DNA of 64,000 nt from Siderastrea siderea. Taxonomy: Eukaryota > Cnidaria > Anthozoa > Scleractinia > Rhizangiidae. Under the pieces are notes generated by a model, which had not been told where the DNA came from, did no database searches, and saw nothing but the letters and a program-made list of their open reading frames with translations. The stretch covers positions 3,846,001-3,910,000 of the forward strand of contig OZ034978.1 of NCBI GenBank assembly GCA_964030785.1, read 5' to 3'. Position numbers and translations under genes: made by a program. Shown here one piece after another: positions 22,556-34,700 of this stretch (its first letter is position 1; every line of letters starts with the position of its first letter).

Positions 22556-25500
22556 TCAGGTTATTTTGACTATCCTTCTCTTGTCGAAGTTGGCGAGCGA
22601 TTCGTTGCTCTGAAGAAGAGAGGAGATCGCGGGAATACTATCTCTATGTAGTTGCGTCAATATGGGCTGTAATGTGTCTTGCAGGATCGATTTATTCATT
22701 ACCTGTGCAGACTCAGGCCTTGAGATAATTATTTGCAAGCTTCATGTACGCAAGTGTTAATCTTGTTTCATTTTTGGACGATAGCAATGAGAATATTCTT
22801 CCAATGGAGTGCCAATAAACAGAAAACTTTATAGGTTTCTGTAGTAACTTGAGGGAGCAGGAACATTTTCATTCCAGATTGTTTTCTGTTAACAATTGTA
22901 ATTTTGCATGTACCTGCATTTGGTATAAAGTTCAATAAATTGTTGTTGCTCTTGTTGTTCACCAGTGCAAATGTCAGCAAATCTTTCCTCACCTATTTAA
23001 TTCAATGATGGTAACAACATTATCCGTATTATAGAGAGGCCGTAGCTATATAGGTTGATTCAATAATAATGTTTCAACACTACATGAATTTAGCTTCGAC
23101 CATCTTTAAAAATACTTCATTTTTTCATGTCCTCTCCTGGTGGCTTTACCGTTTTTAAGTCTGGCACCAAGCCCAGAGTAGCGTAATTGTGTTCGTAGTT
23201 TCTTTGGCCACCCTAGATATGTACCCTGCAATTTTAACAACTGTTATGTAATTTCATTTCAAAGTATTTCTTCTGTAAAACATTTTCCTTTCACCACCCA
23301 AAAAATACAGAAATGGATGATAATCGATGCCGATCGATGACAATTGATGACTATCGATGGCAATCGATAACAATCGATGGCAAGTAAAAAAAACCAATTT
23401 TTTGTCCATCGATTGGTCATCGATTTCCGATATGAATCGATTAATTAATATCGATTGTCATCGATTGTCATTGATTCAAAATTATGAATACCTGTAAGCT
23501 TGGTGAATTTCCCCATTTCTCGAGGAAACTTTAATTTCCCCATTGCTGTTTCACTGTAACAAAACAAAAAAGGAAAACCATAAATAAATACTTTATAAAT
23601 AAACGACTCGCTGTCTGACTAGTCTAAGTATTTTCTTTCTTTCTTTCTTCAGTTAAAATCAGGTGCCAAACATGTACTCAGTCTTCTCCCTTGTATCGCA
23701 AATCCCCCACTATCTTGGACTGAGAGCCGATTTTTTTTTTAGTTGTATACTATTTTATAGACTGCTACATGTCGGACCACCAACATCTGACAGTCAGTGG
23801 TGTCTATGCCTGGTCCCTGGTACGTGGGGTTCCTGTGGCACCTATGCGACTTTACCTTATAGACATTGTGCTATGGCTATCTCAAGTAAGTATATACCAA
23901 GCCAGTGGGTAGTGTTTTTCACGCACCCTGGTTGGCCACTCAATCTCGGGATTGCTAACAATTATTCACCGAAGTAGAGGTGGATAGTGGTGAATACTTG
24001 CCGAGCCACAAAGCGGTGAGGCAAATATCTACCGCTCTTCACCGCCACTGAAGTAAATAACGGTTTTAGTATATACCAACCCAGTGGATAGTTAGCACCA
24101 ATTTATTCCATTTTTCTGAGAAATGAGGGAGCAATCGCACGTGAAATCCAGACAAATACTGGGAGGTGAATAGCAGATGCCATCCCGAATTTGAGTAGCC
24201 AATCAGAGCATGCAAAAAAACACTATCCACTGGTTTGGTATAAGAAAATATCTGCTATTTACCTCCTGGCAGTTTTTTGGATTTTGCGCGCGAGTTTTCC
24301 CTCATTTGTCAGAAGAAAGGAACTATTTGACGCTTACTATCCTCTGGTTTGGTATGTACTAAAACCTAAAACAATTATTCACCGAAGAGAAGGTGAAGAG
24401 TGGTGGATATTTGCCGAGCTGCAAAGCGGCGAGGTAAATATCCACCACTATTCACCTCCACTTCGGTTAATAATTGTTACCTGTCAGAACTGGAGACAAA
24501 TACATTATATAACAAGCGTCAAGCGTGGGAAACTGCGTGGGAGAATTACGAGAGTCGTAATTGATTTCAGTTACTCCTCTGATTGGTTGAGAAAGCGGCG
24601 CGAGATCACAGAGCGCAGTACACTCTTTTTTTAATAAGAATGTTGTTTTTCCGGCTCAGGCTGAATATTCTTATTTTTCTGCCAATTTTAGGCTGAAAAT
24701 ATTCTTGCATTATTCCTAAATTTTAGCTTATGCCCGGCTTATGACATTTCCGTTTTAGAATGTATTGGGGTATCAATTACAAGTGTTCGGTGTCTAGATC
24801 TGCTAGTGCAGGTTTTTTCGTTTTGTTGGCTAGTTTTGCCGTTTAGAGAAAGGAATAGTTTTACACGGTTAAGTTAAAAGCATATAATTGTATTGTATTT
24901 ACAGATTTTCAACACATAAAATTATATCCTTTTCAAAAACTCAGCCTCGGGTTTATTCTCAAAATATTCTTAAAATTTCGCAAATTTCAGCCTCGATATT
25001 CTTATGAAATATATTCTTATAAAAAAAAGAGTGTAAAGCAAAACCAAAGCAGTCAAGAATTACTTTTACCGCTGAAATTCTTAACATTGGCAGTTGAAGC
25101 GACCAAAATACTCGTTAAGTGAAAGAGAACCATTACTTGGGAACTGGGAAAATGACGACAAAGGGATATTTACTCACCTACAAAACTGTTTGCCGCTTCG
25201 TGCTTGGTAATCAAGACACCACATAAGATACCAGGCTGGCTTGAAAACCGCAATCTTTAACAAACGGGAGCCAACTCTGTACGGTGGACATCAAGAAAGG
25301 ACAATAAAATGTTTAGCAAAGGATATGGTTAACGCCCATTTCAGCAGCCCTCTCATTCCAGACTTAGAGGTAGATAGTCGGGGAGAGAGAGCGGATAAAA
25401 CGAGCAAAATCGGTTGCAAGCGAAACAGATTACAAGACGGGCGGAAAAGTTTCGCTAGTATCGATAATGATATCGTTCGTTTTATCTGCTACTTGCCCTG

Positions 25501-28500
25501 ATTATCTACCCATGGTTCTCCGAGAATGCGGCCCGGCCTCCAATTTCCACTCAAACATGCGTACTGCACGCTTTTGCCCCAAATAATGTGTTTCTCCTGT
25601 GCGTGCTCACTGTACTATTAAAATGCAACATAAGATGTCTGCGAATGAATAAGACGAGAATGACAGGACCACTACCCAAACCTAGCCCTTACCAAATGGT
25701 AACATCTCCAGCAAGAAACCTCATTTGAGAAATTCATTTTCTTTTGATAAAATCCTCCTCTGAAATATTTTCACGTATAATGAGAAAAACGAAGACGTGG
25801 TCATAAATTGAAACTGGCAGAAAAAAATACTGTAAAACAATTCTGACGGCTTGAATCAAAATAAAAAATTCCAATGTTTCAAGATAAATAGAATGACAGA
25901 GAAACAGTTGGTAATTGCGACCATTCTAGTGACTGACTTACCGAGGGCAAAGGTTATGAAAGAGGTCCCGAGCGTATATGGACGCGTCGGGAAGGTAGGC
26001 TGGGCCGCCGTTTCCGTCTTGATAGCTTATCACAAAAGGGTCGCCGGTTGTTAGGTTTACTAGGGCATCAGGAATACAGCTGTTCACAGAAGAAGAAAAG
26101 TCTTGTTATTTAAAGTTCGAATTTAGAATCTGACTCGTACCCAGTCGCCACTTATTTATTCCTTTTCGCACTGGAATATGAGAAGGCGACCAATGCGCGC
26201 AAAGCCTTTTGGGAAGGAGGGAGAAAGAGTGACTTTCTTCCGTCCTTCCCTTGATGCACCTCGAACTCATCAAATCCTACCCATAAACCACAGCGCGGAC
26301 AACAGAAGCGACTGGGTACGAGACTGGTTTAGAATCCTAGATCCAAGCGGCAATGCAAGTGTCGGCTCTAGGTATGTCGAACACTCCCCTACCCCCAGAA
26401 AAATATAACTATAGCATAGAGACGCCAACAATATACTGAAAACTTAGTCAGATCGAAATAATAGATAGCTTTTTGTCCATACTCACTGTGTAAATCCTTA
26501 CTTCTTTAACTCGTGTGTTTTGAGTACCTTTCCATCCTTTTTGTCAACAACCGAATCTTGATAGTATCCTCCACTAAAACTAAAACTTAATGTCATAAAG
26601 TGTCGTATGACTTACTCATCACGCTTGCTCTCAACTGATTGACAGTATTTCTGAGAGTCGATGGTAACATTGTGATAACCATTTTCGTGGAACCCTAAAA
26701 AAGTAAATAAAAATGAATTGATTTTATCAGTAAATACGGACGGGGATGAGGATTATTGCCCGTGGTACTAGTAGCTCTTTTTGCCACCAATTTGTTCCGG
26801 GCTCGATTCCGGTATACAGGGGGATATACGGGGAAGGGGAGGGGGGGGGGTAGGTGAGTCTCGGTCAGCCTTTACAACAACCACTGGGGTAATGGTTAAA
26901 AATTTTTTAAGTTACCTCTGAAAGGTAACGGAATCTCCTTCCGTGGTTCGAATTCTTCACGCTCCCAAGAGGTTCCAGTATTCACAACCGGTTCAGAAGA
27001 GTTCATGTCATAATTTTCCGGTACCGGGATAATTCTAACCTTGTCTTTTAGACTAAGAGATACTTCTAAAACTGTCCAGTCAATGTTGTGACTGAGGGAG
27101 GCCCGACTCCAAAGACCGGGGAATCTCCTGAGGTCAGCCCGATTCCCCTAGGGTCCCGGACAGAGCATCATCAGCCCGAGGCAACTCTCTATGAAAGGGA
27201 AGGATTTGCTGCTGCTTGACTTGATTTTCGTGATTTAATTCTGAGTTTTTTCCCGTAGGGATCGCTAGTTTTCTTCTTTCCTCAAAAAGTAGTGTTTTAA
27301 AATATCAACTCTATTTGGATATAGTACTCAATTGGCACTCTGTTCAGTAGTTAACAAACGGACATTGAATATTAAATAATTAGGAAAAACTGTCTCATTT
27401 AGCTATGTTTGTTTACCTTCATAAGTCAAGCAATTAGGCACTGAGTCATATTTATCTCCAACCATGAACGCCAGCGTGGAGAACTGGCCGAGGTGCTGGT
27501 GTAATTTATAGCACTTGATGGCGGAGGGGATTGCTGACTTATGTGGAGCCAAGTCCACGGCCGCAGGTGGTTGTTCTTCTTTGGCGGCGGGAAAATTAAC
27601 GGCGGCGGCAGTACGTGGAACCTAAAAGAAAAAGGTGTTTTGCAAATTCAGTTTAAACAAAGTAGAATAAAAAATTTGGATATTCGGTTTTTTGTAAGTA
27701 TGTTTGAACAGATTCGCCCTGACGAAGGGCTAGTGCTCGAAACGTCGACTTTTGAATTTCGTGACGGTGGCCAATTTACCTTATCAACTCAGTTGATAAA
27801 TGCAAGTTTTGTGTTTCACTTCCCCACTAAAGAGCACGACAGTTTTTTTAGAAACTCGCCCTTTATTTTTAATAACTCAGATGTGAGCTCTTTTGCACCG
27901 AAGCATTGAAGGGCACGAGTATTGCAGATTGAAAAGATTTATCCATATTCCCACTATTACGGTGATGTTATCCGGGACGATCTGTAACGACGTCTTTTGG
28001 GGCAACACAGCGTCGATTTTTAATGTTGGTGATACGCGACAATTTTTGGCGCAATATGAACGCGAATTACGTTGGAAACAGACGCGTTACACGGGACGAT
28101 TATTAGAGGAACGAGGGTAGCGATTAGAGTTCTGGGAAGGTGTTGAGAAAAAAAACTGACGACAGGTTTGTTACACGAAACAACTCGAGCAAAATTCAGG
28201 ATTTGGTGTAGCAAGTTTTGGAAGCTGGTTCAAAAACTTGCAACGCAAAAATTGCACAAAAAATCGTCCGCGCATCCATAAAATCCGACATCAACTTTTT
28301 GCGCAAATTTTTTGCGCTAAAAGTCGTCGTTGCCGTCTCGTTTAAAATCATCTAAGACTGAGAGCAGTCGTTTTATATCAAAGGTAGTAGTGTAGACCTA
28401 AATACCCCCGCAAACGAGCTAGGTAACATTGTTGCAGAAACATTCCTGCAGAATTATGTTTTCCTAAATGTTTCCCCGTTTGCACGCACACGAAACACAC

Positions 28501-28804
28501 GTTTGGAAACAAAAATGTTTCTGTTTTTTTTCCAGAAACATTTTGTTTCTGCAACAAATGTTTGCGCGCCGAGGAAACAATATTGACGGGATTCTAGGGT
28601 CGCGGAGGCTACATTTCTTAAATCGAGCATGAACAAACTATTGTTTTCAGTGACATGTTTCTTGGTTGTTGCGGCAAGGAAACATTGTCTCTTATGCGTT
28701 TGCGCACCCAAGAAACATTCTTGGAAACAATGTGTCCGCAACAATGTTTCCTCGTTGGCGATTTTTCTTTGTCGCGCGCGCGACCACCAATTGAGAAAAA
28801 ATAA

Positions 28805-28839
<35 letters not shown>

Positions 28840-28864
28840 AAGAATATTTGGCTCGAGGTCAGGA

Positions 28865-28895
<31 letters not shown>

Positions 28896-31800
28896 TCCTG
28901 ACCGAGAGCCAAATATTTTCCCGTCCGGCCCGACCTAACTCAGTCAATAAGCATTTTATCATATGACCACTGAATTTTTTTTGTCTTTCTTTCGTGGATA
29001 CAGACGCGGCGGCCCGTTTCGCGCGCATTTTGAAAAGCCAATGGTAGCTTGTAATTTGTTTGGGAAGCCAGTAAAGTGCATTTGAACTGCGATGTGCGTA
29101 CAAAATTTTTGAACTTCTGTTAAAATTGTCAACCAAATCTCCGAGTTTTAGCTCCATTCCAAGAAGATTTAAATCCGACTAAATTCCTCGTACATGATTG
29201 CAGTTAGTAGAAATTTCAAAGGAAACGTTTATGAAGGACTACAACAAAGAATTTGCACGACGTTTCGGCTAGTCGTGCTCGTCTCTCAGCGAAGACTGAC
29301 TGAATTTATCCTGATTGAACAACTTAGCGACGTTTCTTCTGAGCCGAAATTCTCAATTGGTTTGAACGAGAGGATCAATTAATTTTCCACCAAGGATTTT
29401 GGATGTTAAAAACAACATTAGATCTTAATTTATGAAACTACATAAAGACTTGGAAAGGGATTGTACCACAGGCAGACCACCCTATGTGTTCGTAGTTAAT
29501 AATTGTTGACAAAGGTCATGTTGAAATCAATGGCGCGTATAAGAAGATATATGGAGAAACAGTAGGTCGGCTTCGATTTACTACAAAATATAGAGTTTAC
29601 TCTAAATTATTCAATAAAAGTTAAGATGAAATGTCAAATGAGTCTTGTGTCATGTTTTTTTGCCGCCGCGAGCCTTTTGAGGCGTTATTTTGCGAGATTA
29701 TTTAGCGACCGGTGGTAGAGGGAGAGAAGAGAGAACAAGGCTTGCAAGTCGGCCGCCGCCAGCAGCGACCGACTCCACTTCAAACCGGAATTAACGCCAA
29801 ACTACTGAAAATCTCACCTATCTGACGACGGCTATCGATCGCTGAGTTGTTGCTCTATCTCTTCGCCAAATTTGAACTTCATCCCTCCAACAGTTTCCGA
29901 GAAAATCCATGCTGAATTCGTGCATACGGCTTTCTCAAAATGATCGGTGCTCGACTCAGCGACCAGAGAAATTCCGATCACGCCGGCCGTTTCAAATTCA
30001 CCAATCAGCGGCGAGCTGCCACAGGATGCCAAGCGCTGATTGGTGAATTTGAAACGGCCGGCGTGATCGGAATTTCTCTGGTCGCTGAGTCGAGCACCGA
30101 TCATATTGAGAAAGCCGTATGCACGAATTCAGCATGGATTTTCTCGGAAACTGTTGGAGGGATGAAGTTCAAATTTGGCGAAGAGATAGAGCAACAACTC
30201 AGCGATCGATAGCCGTCGTCAGATAGGAGAGATTTTCAGTAGTTTGGCGTTAATTCTGGTTTGAAGTGGAGTCGGTCGCTGCTGGCGGCGGCCGACTTGC
30301 AAGCCTTGTTCTCTCTTCTCTCTCTCTACCACCGGTCGCTAAATAATCTCGCAAAATAACGCCTCAAAAGGCTCGCGGCGGCAAAAAAACATGACACAAG
30401 TCTCATTTGACATTTCATCTTAACTTTTATTGAATAATTTAGAGTAAACTCTATATTTTGTAGTAAATCGAAGCCGACCTACTGTTTCTCCATATATCTT
30501 CATTATACGCGCCTTTGATTTCAACATGACCTTTGTCAACAATTATTAACTACGAACACATAGGGTGGTCTGCCTGTGATTGTACAGGCAGTTCAGGATT
30601 TTGCTACGCTTCGTTTCCCTTCAGCCTCAAGTTGTTTAGTTTACCACGGATCGTAGGATTCATGAACGTCCGCTGTTGCTGCTTAGTCCTTGAATTCGTT
30701 AGTTCCTCGGCGATGTTGAGCTCTGCGTTACAGATGATGTCCAAATTGTGCTTAAAATGCTTCATGACAACAAGCGTGAAACTGTGTCATTGCCAGGTTA
30801 GTCGTGAACATGTACTCGCATTTTGTTTGTTGTGATTTAAAAATTACGCAGCAGAAAAAGAAATCTGAGTTTACTTCGCATTTGCATTTTTTCTTCAATG
30901 TTTGATGACTTCAAACCAGGATACGTCTTTGTCCGATTATGTTGTTTCAGTTTTTGACGGCTTTTAGTTCGATTTTATTGTTGTTGTCAGGAGTATTTCT
31001 TCATCATTTACCAAGTTTAAACACGTTCTGTTTTAATTTTTGCGCCTGCAAACTACATCGCTTTCTAGATAGTAAAGTTTTAATAAACATGTTGGACATT
31101 CTTTGCTTTTTAGAAAAAGCTTAACTATCGTTCATCTGAATTCAAAGCTGTGGAATCAACTGGTTCCAATCCCGTCATCTTGCGGCAGTAGCGGGGCCGT
31201 ACGCTTTTCCAGTAGGGCCGTACGGCTTTTTCCGGCCCTGCTAGAGCGAGGCGTACGGCCCTCATACGGGACTTTTTTTCATATGGTTTTCCAAGGAAAT
31301 TGCGCGCGGGCCCGTACGGGTCATATGATAACGACATTTCTCAGTCTATCCCACCATCAGCGTTTTGTTACTATGAGGACCGCGCGCAAAATATATTGCT
31401 TACTCTGAACTTGTTTTAGGCGTCTGGAATTCAAGTGTGGATTGCAGAATAAACAAAACTTGCCAAGCGCATTCAAGTCCAAAATGATTCTTTTTTCGAG
31501 TTCATTGATACAACTTTTCATACCGCATAGACAGCAACGATAAACAAAGAAAATAAATCCGCAAAAAGTGACTTTTTTCGTATTCTGAGGACAACGTTTT
31601 AGCCAAGGGAATTAATTTCGGGTATAAAAGCAAAGCAGAGTGGCTTTTACTTCATTTTGCAAAATTTTCACTTAATTTCTATAACGCGTCGCTTTTTTGT
31701 GGCCAAGAAGAAATAGCCACTGATTTTCACCAGATTACTGCGGCTAAACAAATGCAAGTTGATCAGTTTACGCGATTTTGTTTACACTTTGAGTCAATTT

Positions 31801-33816
31801 AAGAGGTAAAGAAATGGGGTTTTCTTTCGTTCTTTTGTTTTAATGGGTAAATTGAGCGACAGATATCAAGACGGACGCATGTATCGTCTGATATTAACTG
31901 TCTGATTATGCACGATGGAAGTGATGGGTTTTCAGATTTGCCCAAATCGGTGGGATACATTTTTCAGTATAACACTCATCTCATTTATTCATGGCCATTT
32001 AGTAAGGTAAGATAACTTTATTTCAAGCTACACAGTGCTAACATTGAGTATCATCTTCAGTTTCGGCAGAAACTCATAAGGGGTTTTCAAGTCCTTATGA
32101 GTTTCTGGTTTCGCTTAATTGTTGCTTTTATTAGTCACCAGGTTTCCAGAAACGCAATATTTGTCCCAGGTCTCTCCCAAAATTCTTAACTTAGACGGCG
32201 CGTGCATTAACGTCACAAAGGGTAACGCAATCTCGTCCCCAGAGCCCGCGCGCATTTACGGTCAGCGGTTTTTTAAAGCGCATATGCGGCAGCTTTTGAA
32301 CAGAGCATGCGTTATGGGTCGTGTAAAGACAAAAAGGGCGCGAAATATTAGGAGCTCCCCTGGTTTTTGGCACCTTTGACCACGAGCTATAGGAAACATG
32401 GATTTTGAGTTCTCAGCGAACGTTGTTTCAAGCAAACAGCGATGAAATATTTCGACGATTCAATAAAACTATCACCTTACCGTCAGTTCTGCTGTCTCTT
32501 GTCTTTGATTTCTGCTTTATCTTCTGCAAATATCCCTGTTTCTCCCTGATTCTTCGGTGAGTTCGATGTGCTTACTTTTACTGCCCCCCATTTTGAAAAA
32601 CTCATTCCCAGTTCTACGCAGCCAACTAGAAAATCTCCTAAAGCCGCCCTAAAAGCCAACTGGGTAGGAAGCGCTTGGGCTGTTGCTCGGAGATTTGTGC
32701 CTGTGGCCAATCGTAGGGCCAAAAAGACAATTGCTATTGTTTTTCAAATTCGCCTTCAGCTGGGAAGAGCAAAAAGCTCTTTTCAGTCCCCCAACAGAAC
32801 CTAATTTGAATTGTATCTTTTAATCCGTTGCACGACGACCTTCTATATATGGAAGTCCGTCGTGCAATGTTCTTACGAGCTTGGAACCATAACCTGGAAA
32901 AGATAGCCTAGCCATTGGGCTTTAGGGCGGTTTGAGGAGGTTTTGTAGTTGGCTGCTTAGAACTGGGAATGAGTGGTTTTTCAAAATGGCGGGCGGTAAA
33001 AGTAAGCATATCGAACTCACCGAAGAATCGGGGAGAAACAGGGATATTTGCAGAAGATAAAGTAGAAATCAAAGACAAGGGGACAGAAGAACTGACGGTA
33101 AGGTGATAGTTTTATTGAATAGTCGACATATTTCATCGCTGTTTGCTTGAAACAATGTTCGATGAGAACTCAAAATCCATGTTTCCTATAGCTCATGCTT
33201 TGACATTCACGCGAGACTCGCGTGAAAATGAAAATAATCCTCGCTCGCAGACTCGCGAAGATGGCCGCACCGGTTTCTATAAATTTTTTCACTTCACGTT
33301 AGAAAATTCAATTCAGAAAAGAGACCGGACCTCTAATGAAAAGAACGCCAATATGAGGCGCTGAAGACTGTTGTTGTTGACGGTAAAGATACCATTTGTG
33401 TACTGCCAGATGAATATGGAAGATCTCTCAGTGACTGCAATTCCCACTGTCCGTATCTGACGTGATCGAAAACAAAACGTCCAGCAAAATCATCGCAAGA
33501 CATTTTCGTTTCCTGTTTTGAAACTTCTTACTCGCAGTCTTCCGGTAAATTTTAGTAGCCAATCAGATTTCGATTCGTCAGCATTTTGATATTGATTATC
33601 CCAGAGGTCTTACATCCTTGGTGCTGACCAAAAGGAATGCAAGCCTCTGGGAACGAGATTGAGGGTAACGGTAAAAAAAAAAAGTATTAGCGAGCGACGG
33701 CGAAAAATGCGAGAATTTCTCGCTTTATGAGCAAATTTCATAACTATTTGAACTCTGCTCACCTTTGCCTTCTTGGAGAGGCGTCGAGAGTTCTTTCTGC
33801 TTATGATACAACCCAT
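22556..33816 (-). CDS. Unrecognised eight-exon gene, N-myristoylation-type start
   Basis: Reconstructed on the minus strand: exons 33816-33763, 27621-27417, 27065(or 27071)-26916, 26694-26616, 26079-25942, 25239-25178, 22992-22914 and 22739-22556 (TGA). Every junction is GT-AG, the reading phases (0,1,1,2,2,1,2) agree all along and no exon contains a stop. The product is about 316 residues. It starts MGCIISRKNSRRLSKKAK: Gly2 and Ser6 fit N-myristoylation, Cys3 could be palmitoylated, and the basic tail suits membrane binding. Exon 2 is Ala/Pro-rich and then reads HLGQFSTLAFMVGDKYD. Later exons are acidic and Cys-bearing (DPFVISYQDGNGGPAYLPD). The last exon looks helical. There is no secretion signal or transmembrane segment. 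I recognise no family. The weakest calls are the acceptor of exon 3, the borders of exon 6, and exon 1, which is separated by 6.1 kb. Confidence 0.7.
23300..23485. repeat. ATCGAT-rich self-inverted minisatellite, copy 2
   Basis: Same repeat family as 22240-22445. Forward units (about 23310-23383) and reverse units (about 23408-23475) face each other around a short A-run/T-run, forming a hairpin. It lies in intron 6 of the unrecognised gene. Confidence 0.75.
23890..24480. repeat. Cluster of fold-back repeats
   Basis: Two related hairpin families alternate. One starts aacaattattcaccgaag and ends in its reverse complement (23957-24065 and 24369-24478). The other is bounded by a CCAGTGGATAG word and its reverse, TATCCACTGG (about 24072-24243, with a further related piece to 24360). 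The same pair occurs at 35612-35905, and half of it at 47580-47680. All lie in introns or between genes. Confidence 0.75.
27690..27800 (+). repeat. Possible retroelement tail (weak)
   Basis: The phrase tgacgaagggctagtgctcg followed by aaacgtc resembles the 3' tails of some animal retroelements. A similar word in the other direction (acgacgtttcggctagtcgt) is near 29260. No reverse transcriptase frame is present at either place. Confidence 0.3.
28430..28765. repeat. Repeat rich in GAAACATTG/CAATGTTTC words
   Basis: The words gaaacatt and aatgtttc alternate many times, with the ends cattgttgcagaaacatt and ccgcaacaatgtttcct in opposite orientation. This looks like a decayed inverted-repeat element in intron 1 of the unrecognised gene. 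Confidence 0.5.
28811..28951. repeat. Near-perfect GC-rich inverted repeat (141 bp)
   Basis: Arms 28811-28879 and 28884-28951 run from CTTATTGACTGAGT to ACTCAGTCAATAAG and meet around gcgcagcg. Each arm holds gagccaaatatt and ccgtccggcc words. It would form a very stable hairpin if transcribed as part of the intron. Confidence 0.85.
29467..30578. mobile_element. 1.1-kb near-perfect palindromic element with 7-bp target duplication
   Basis: Arms of about 544 bp (29467-30010 and 30034-30578) are reverse complements with few mismatches, around a 23-bp spacer. The outer ends read CACAGGCAGACCACCC. An exact 7-bp direct repeat, ATTGTAC, flanks the element directly (29460-29466 and 30579-30585). The same 90-codon frame appears on both strands only because of the symmetry, so it is not evidence for a gene. 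The 7-bp duplication and CA-ends resemble P or Dada-type elements (inference). It sits in intron 1 of the unrecognised gene. Confidence 0.85.
30586..32383. other. Intronic sequence, no gene seen
   Basis: AT-rich DNA within intron 1 of the unrecognised gene. A small inverted set of gggccgtacggc words lies at about 31190-31320. No splice-consistent exons were found on either strand. Confidence 0.5.
32384..33194. repeat. 811-bp inverted repeat with central cruciform
   Basis: Outer arms of about 300 bp (from gagctataggaaacatgg to its reverse complement ending at 33194) enclose a ~200-bp middle. The middle has its own 40-base imperfect hairpin at 32828-32867 (TTGCACGACG ... CGTCGTGCAA). No clear target duplication. 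The left half is open in frame for 78 codons without any homology that I recognise. Confidence 0.75.
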
Positions 33817-34276
33817 TGTAAAATAAATCGTGCAACAAATTGTTAGAAGTTTACTCTGCGCAGGTCAGTAGCAAACTGAAGATTTCTGTTAGAGTACGCG
33901 TCTTTAGTAACTGAATCCATTGTGACATCATAGCGTGCGCCATTCTATGCTGACGATAGCTTTTAAAATCAAAATAAAGGGCGTTGATTGGTGGAGGAAA
34001 ATACAGCTAGGGATTGCGGGCGCATTGAGACATCCACAGCTGGGAATTGGGCGCTAATCAGTTCAAATATTGCAGGATCCGAAAGATTCGAAGCTGGTTA
34101 AAATCTTGCAACGAACTGGGAGCGCGTGAAAATCGTGTCCCCCCATGAAAACTAAATGTTCCTTTCGCAACTCAACGAGAAAAACGCTGAGAAAAACGCC
34201 GTACCAACGTCTGGGTTTAAAGTGCGCCAGTCCCGTTGTTTTTGTAGGTTTGTTGGCCGTTTGTAGCCTTTCCTTG
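33817..34276. promoter_or_regulatory. Presumed 5' region of the unrecognised gene
   Basis: Sequence upstream of the MGC start. No TATA box or CpG cluster is obvious by eye. The call rests only on its position upstream of the first coding exon. Confidence 0.25.
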
Positions 34277-34700
34277 TTACCCCGCCGTCAGGACGGGGTC
34301 TAGTAATACCCATTTTTTTTCCGTGGTTTTTTTTTTTTTGGTGGTCACTTGCCCCAGACCTCCGGTTTTCGCTCGGCCAAACAAATACTCGTCGTGTCTT
34401 TCGCTACACAGGCAAGGGCTTTTATCTTGAGTGACCGTAACATATCTTACAACCCCCGGGGGGGGGGGAGAACAACGGCGGGGTCTAATGCCCCTAGGGC
34501 TTTTCTTGTTTTTTTTTTTGGTGGTCACTTGCCCCAGACCTCCGGTTTTCGCTCGGCCAAACAAATACTCGTCGTGTCTTTCGCTACACAGACAAGGGCT
34601 TTTATCTTGAGTGACCGTAACATATTTTACACCCTCGGGGGGGAGGGGGGGGGGAGAACAACGGCGGGGTCTAATGCCCCTGGGGCTTTTCTTGTTGGAA
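34277..34700 (+). repeat. Leader-module repeat of the 1-10 kb array, two tandem copies
   Basis: Holds one 42-bp minisatellite unit and then two ~181-bp units (from about 34338 and 34519), each with ggtggtcacttgccccagac, a G-run and the phrase gaacaacggcggggtctaat. The same unit sits at 9780-9955. It shows that the module is dispersed and not confined to the array. Confidence 0.8.

Noticed and set aside
29832..30212. Identical 90-codon frames on opposite strands
   Set aside because: They are one sequence read from both arms of the 1.1-kb palindrome. There is no homology and no independent support.
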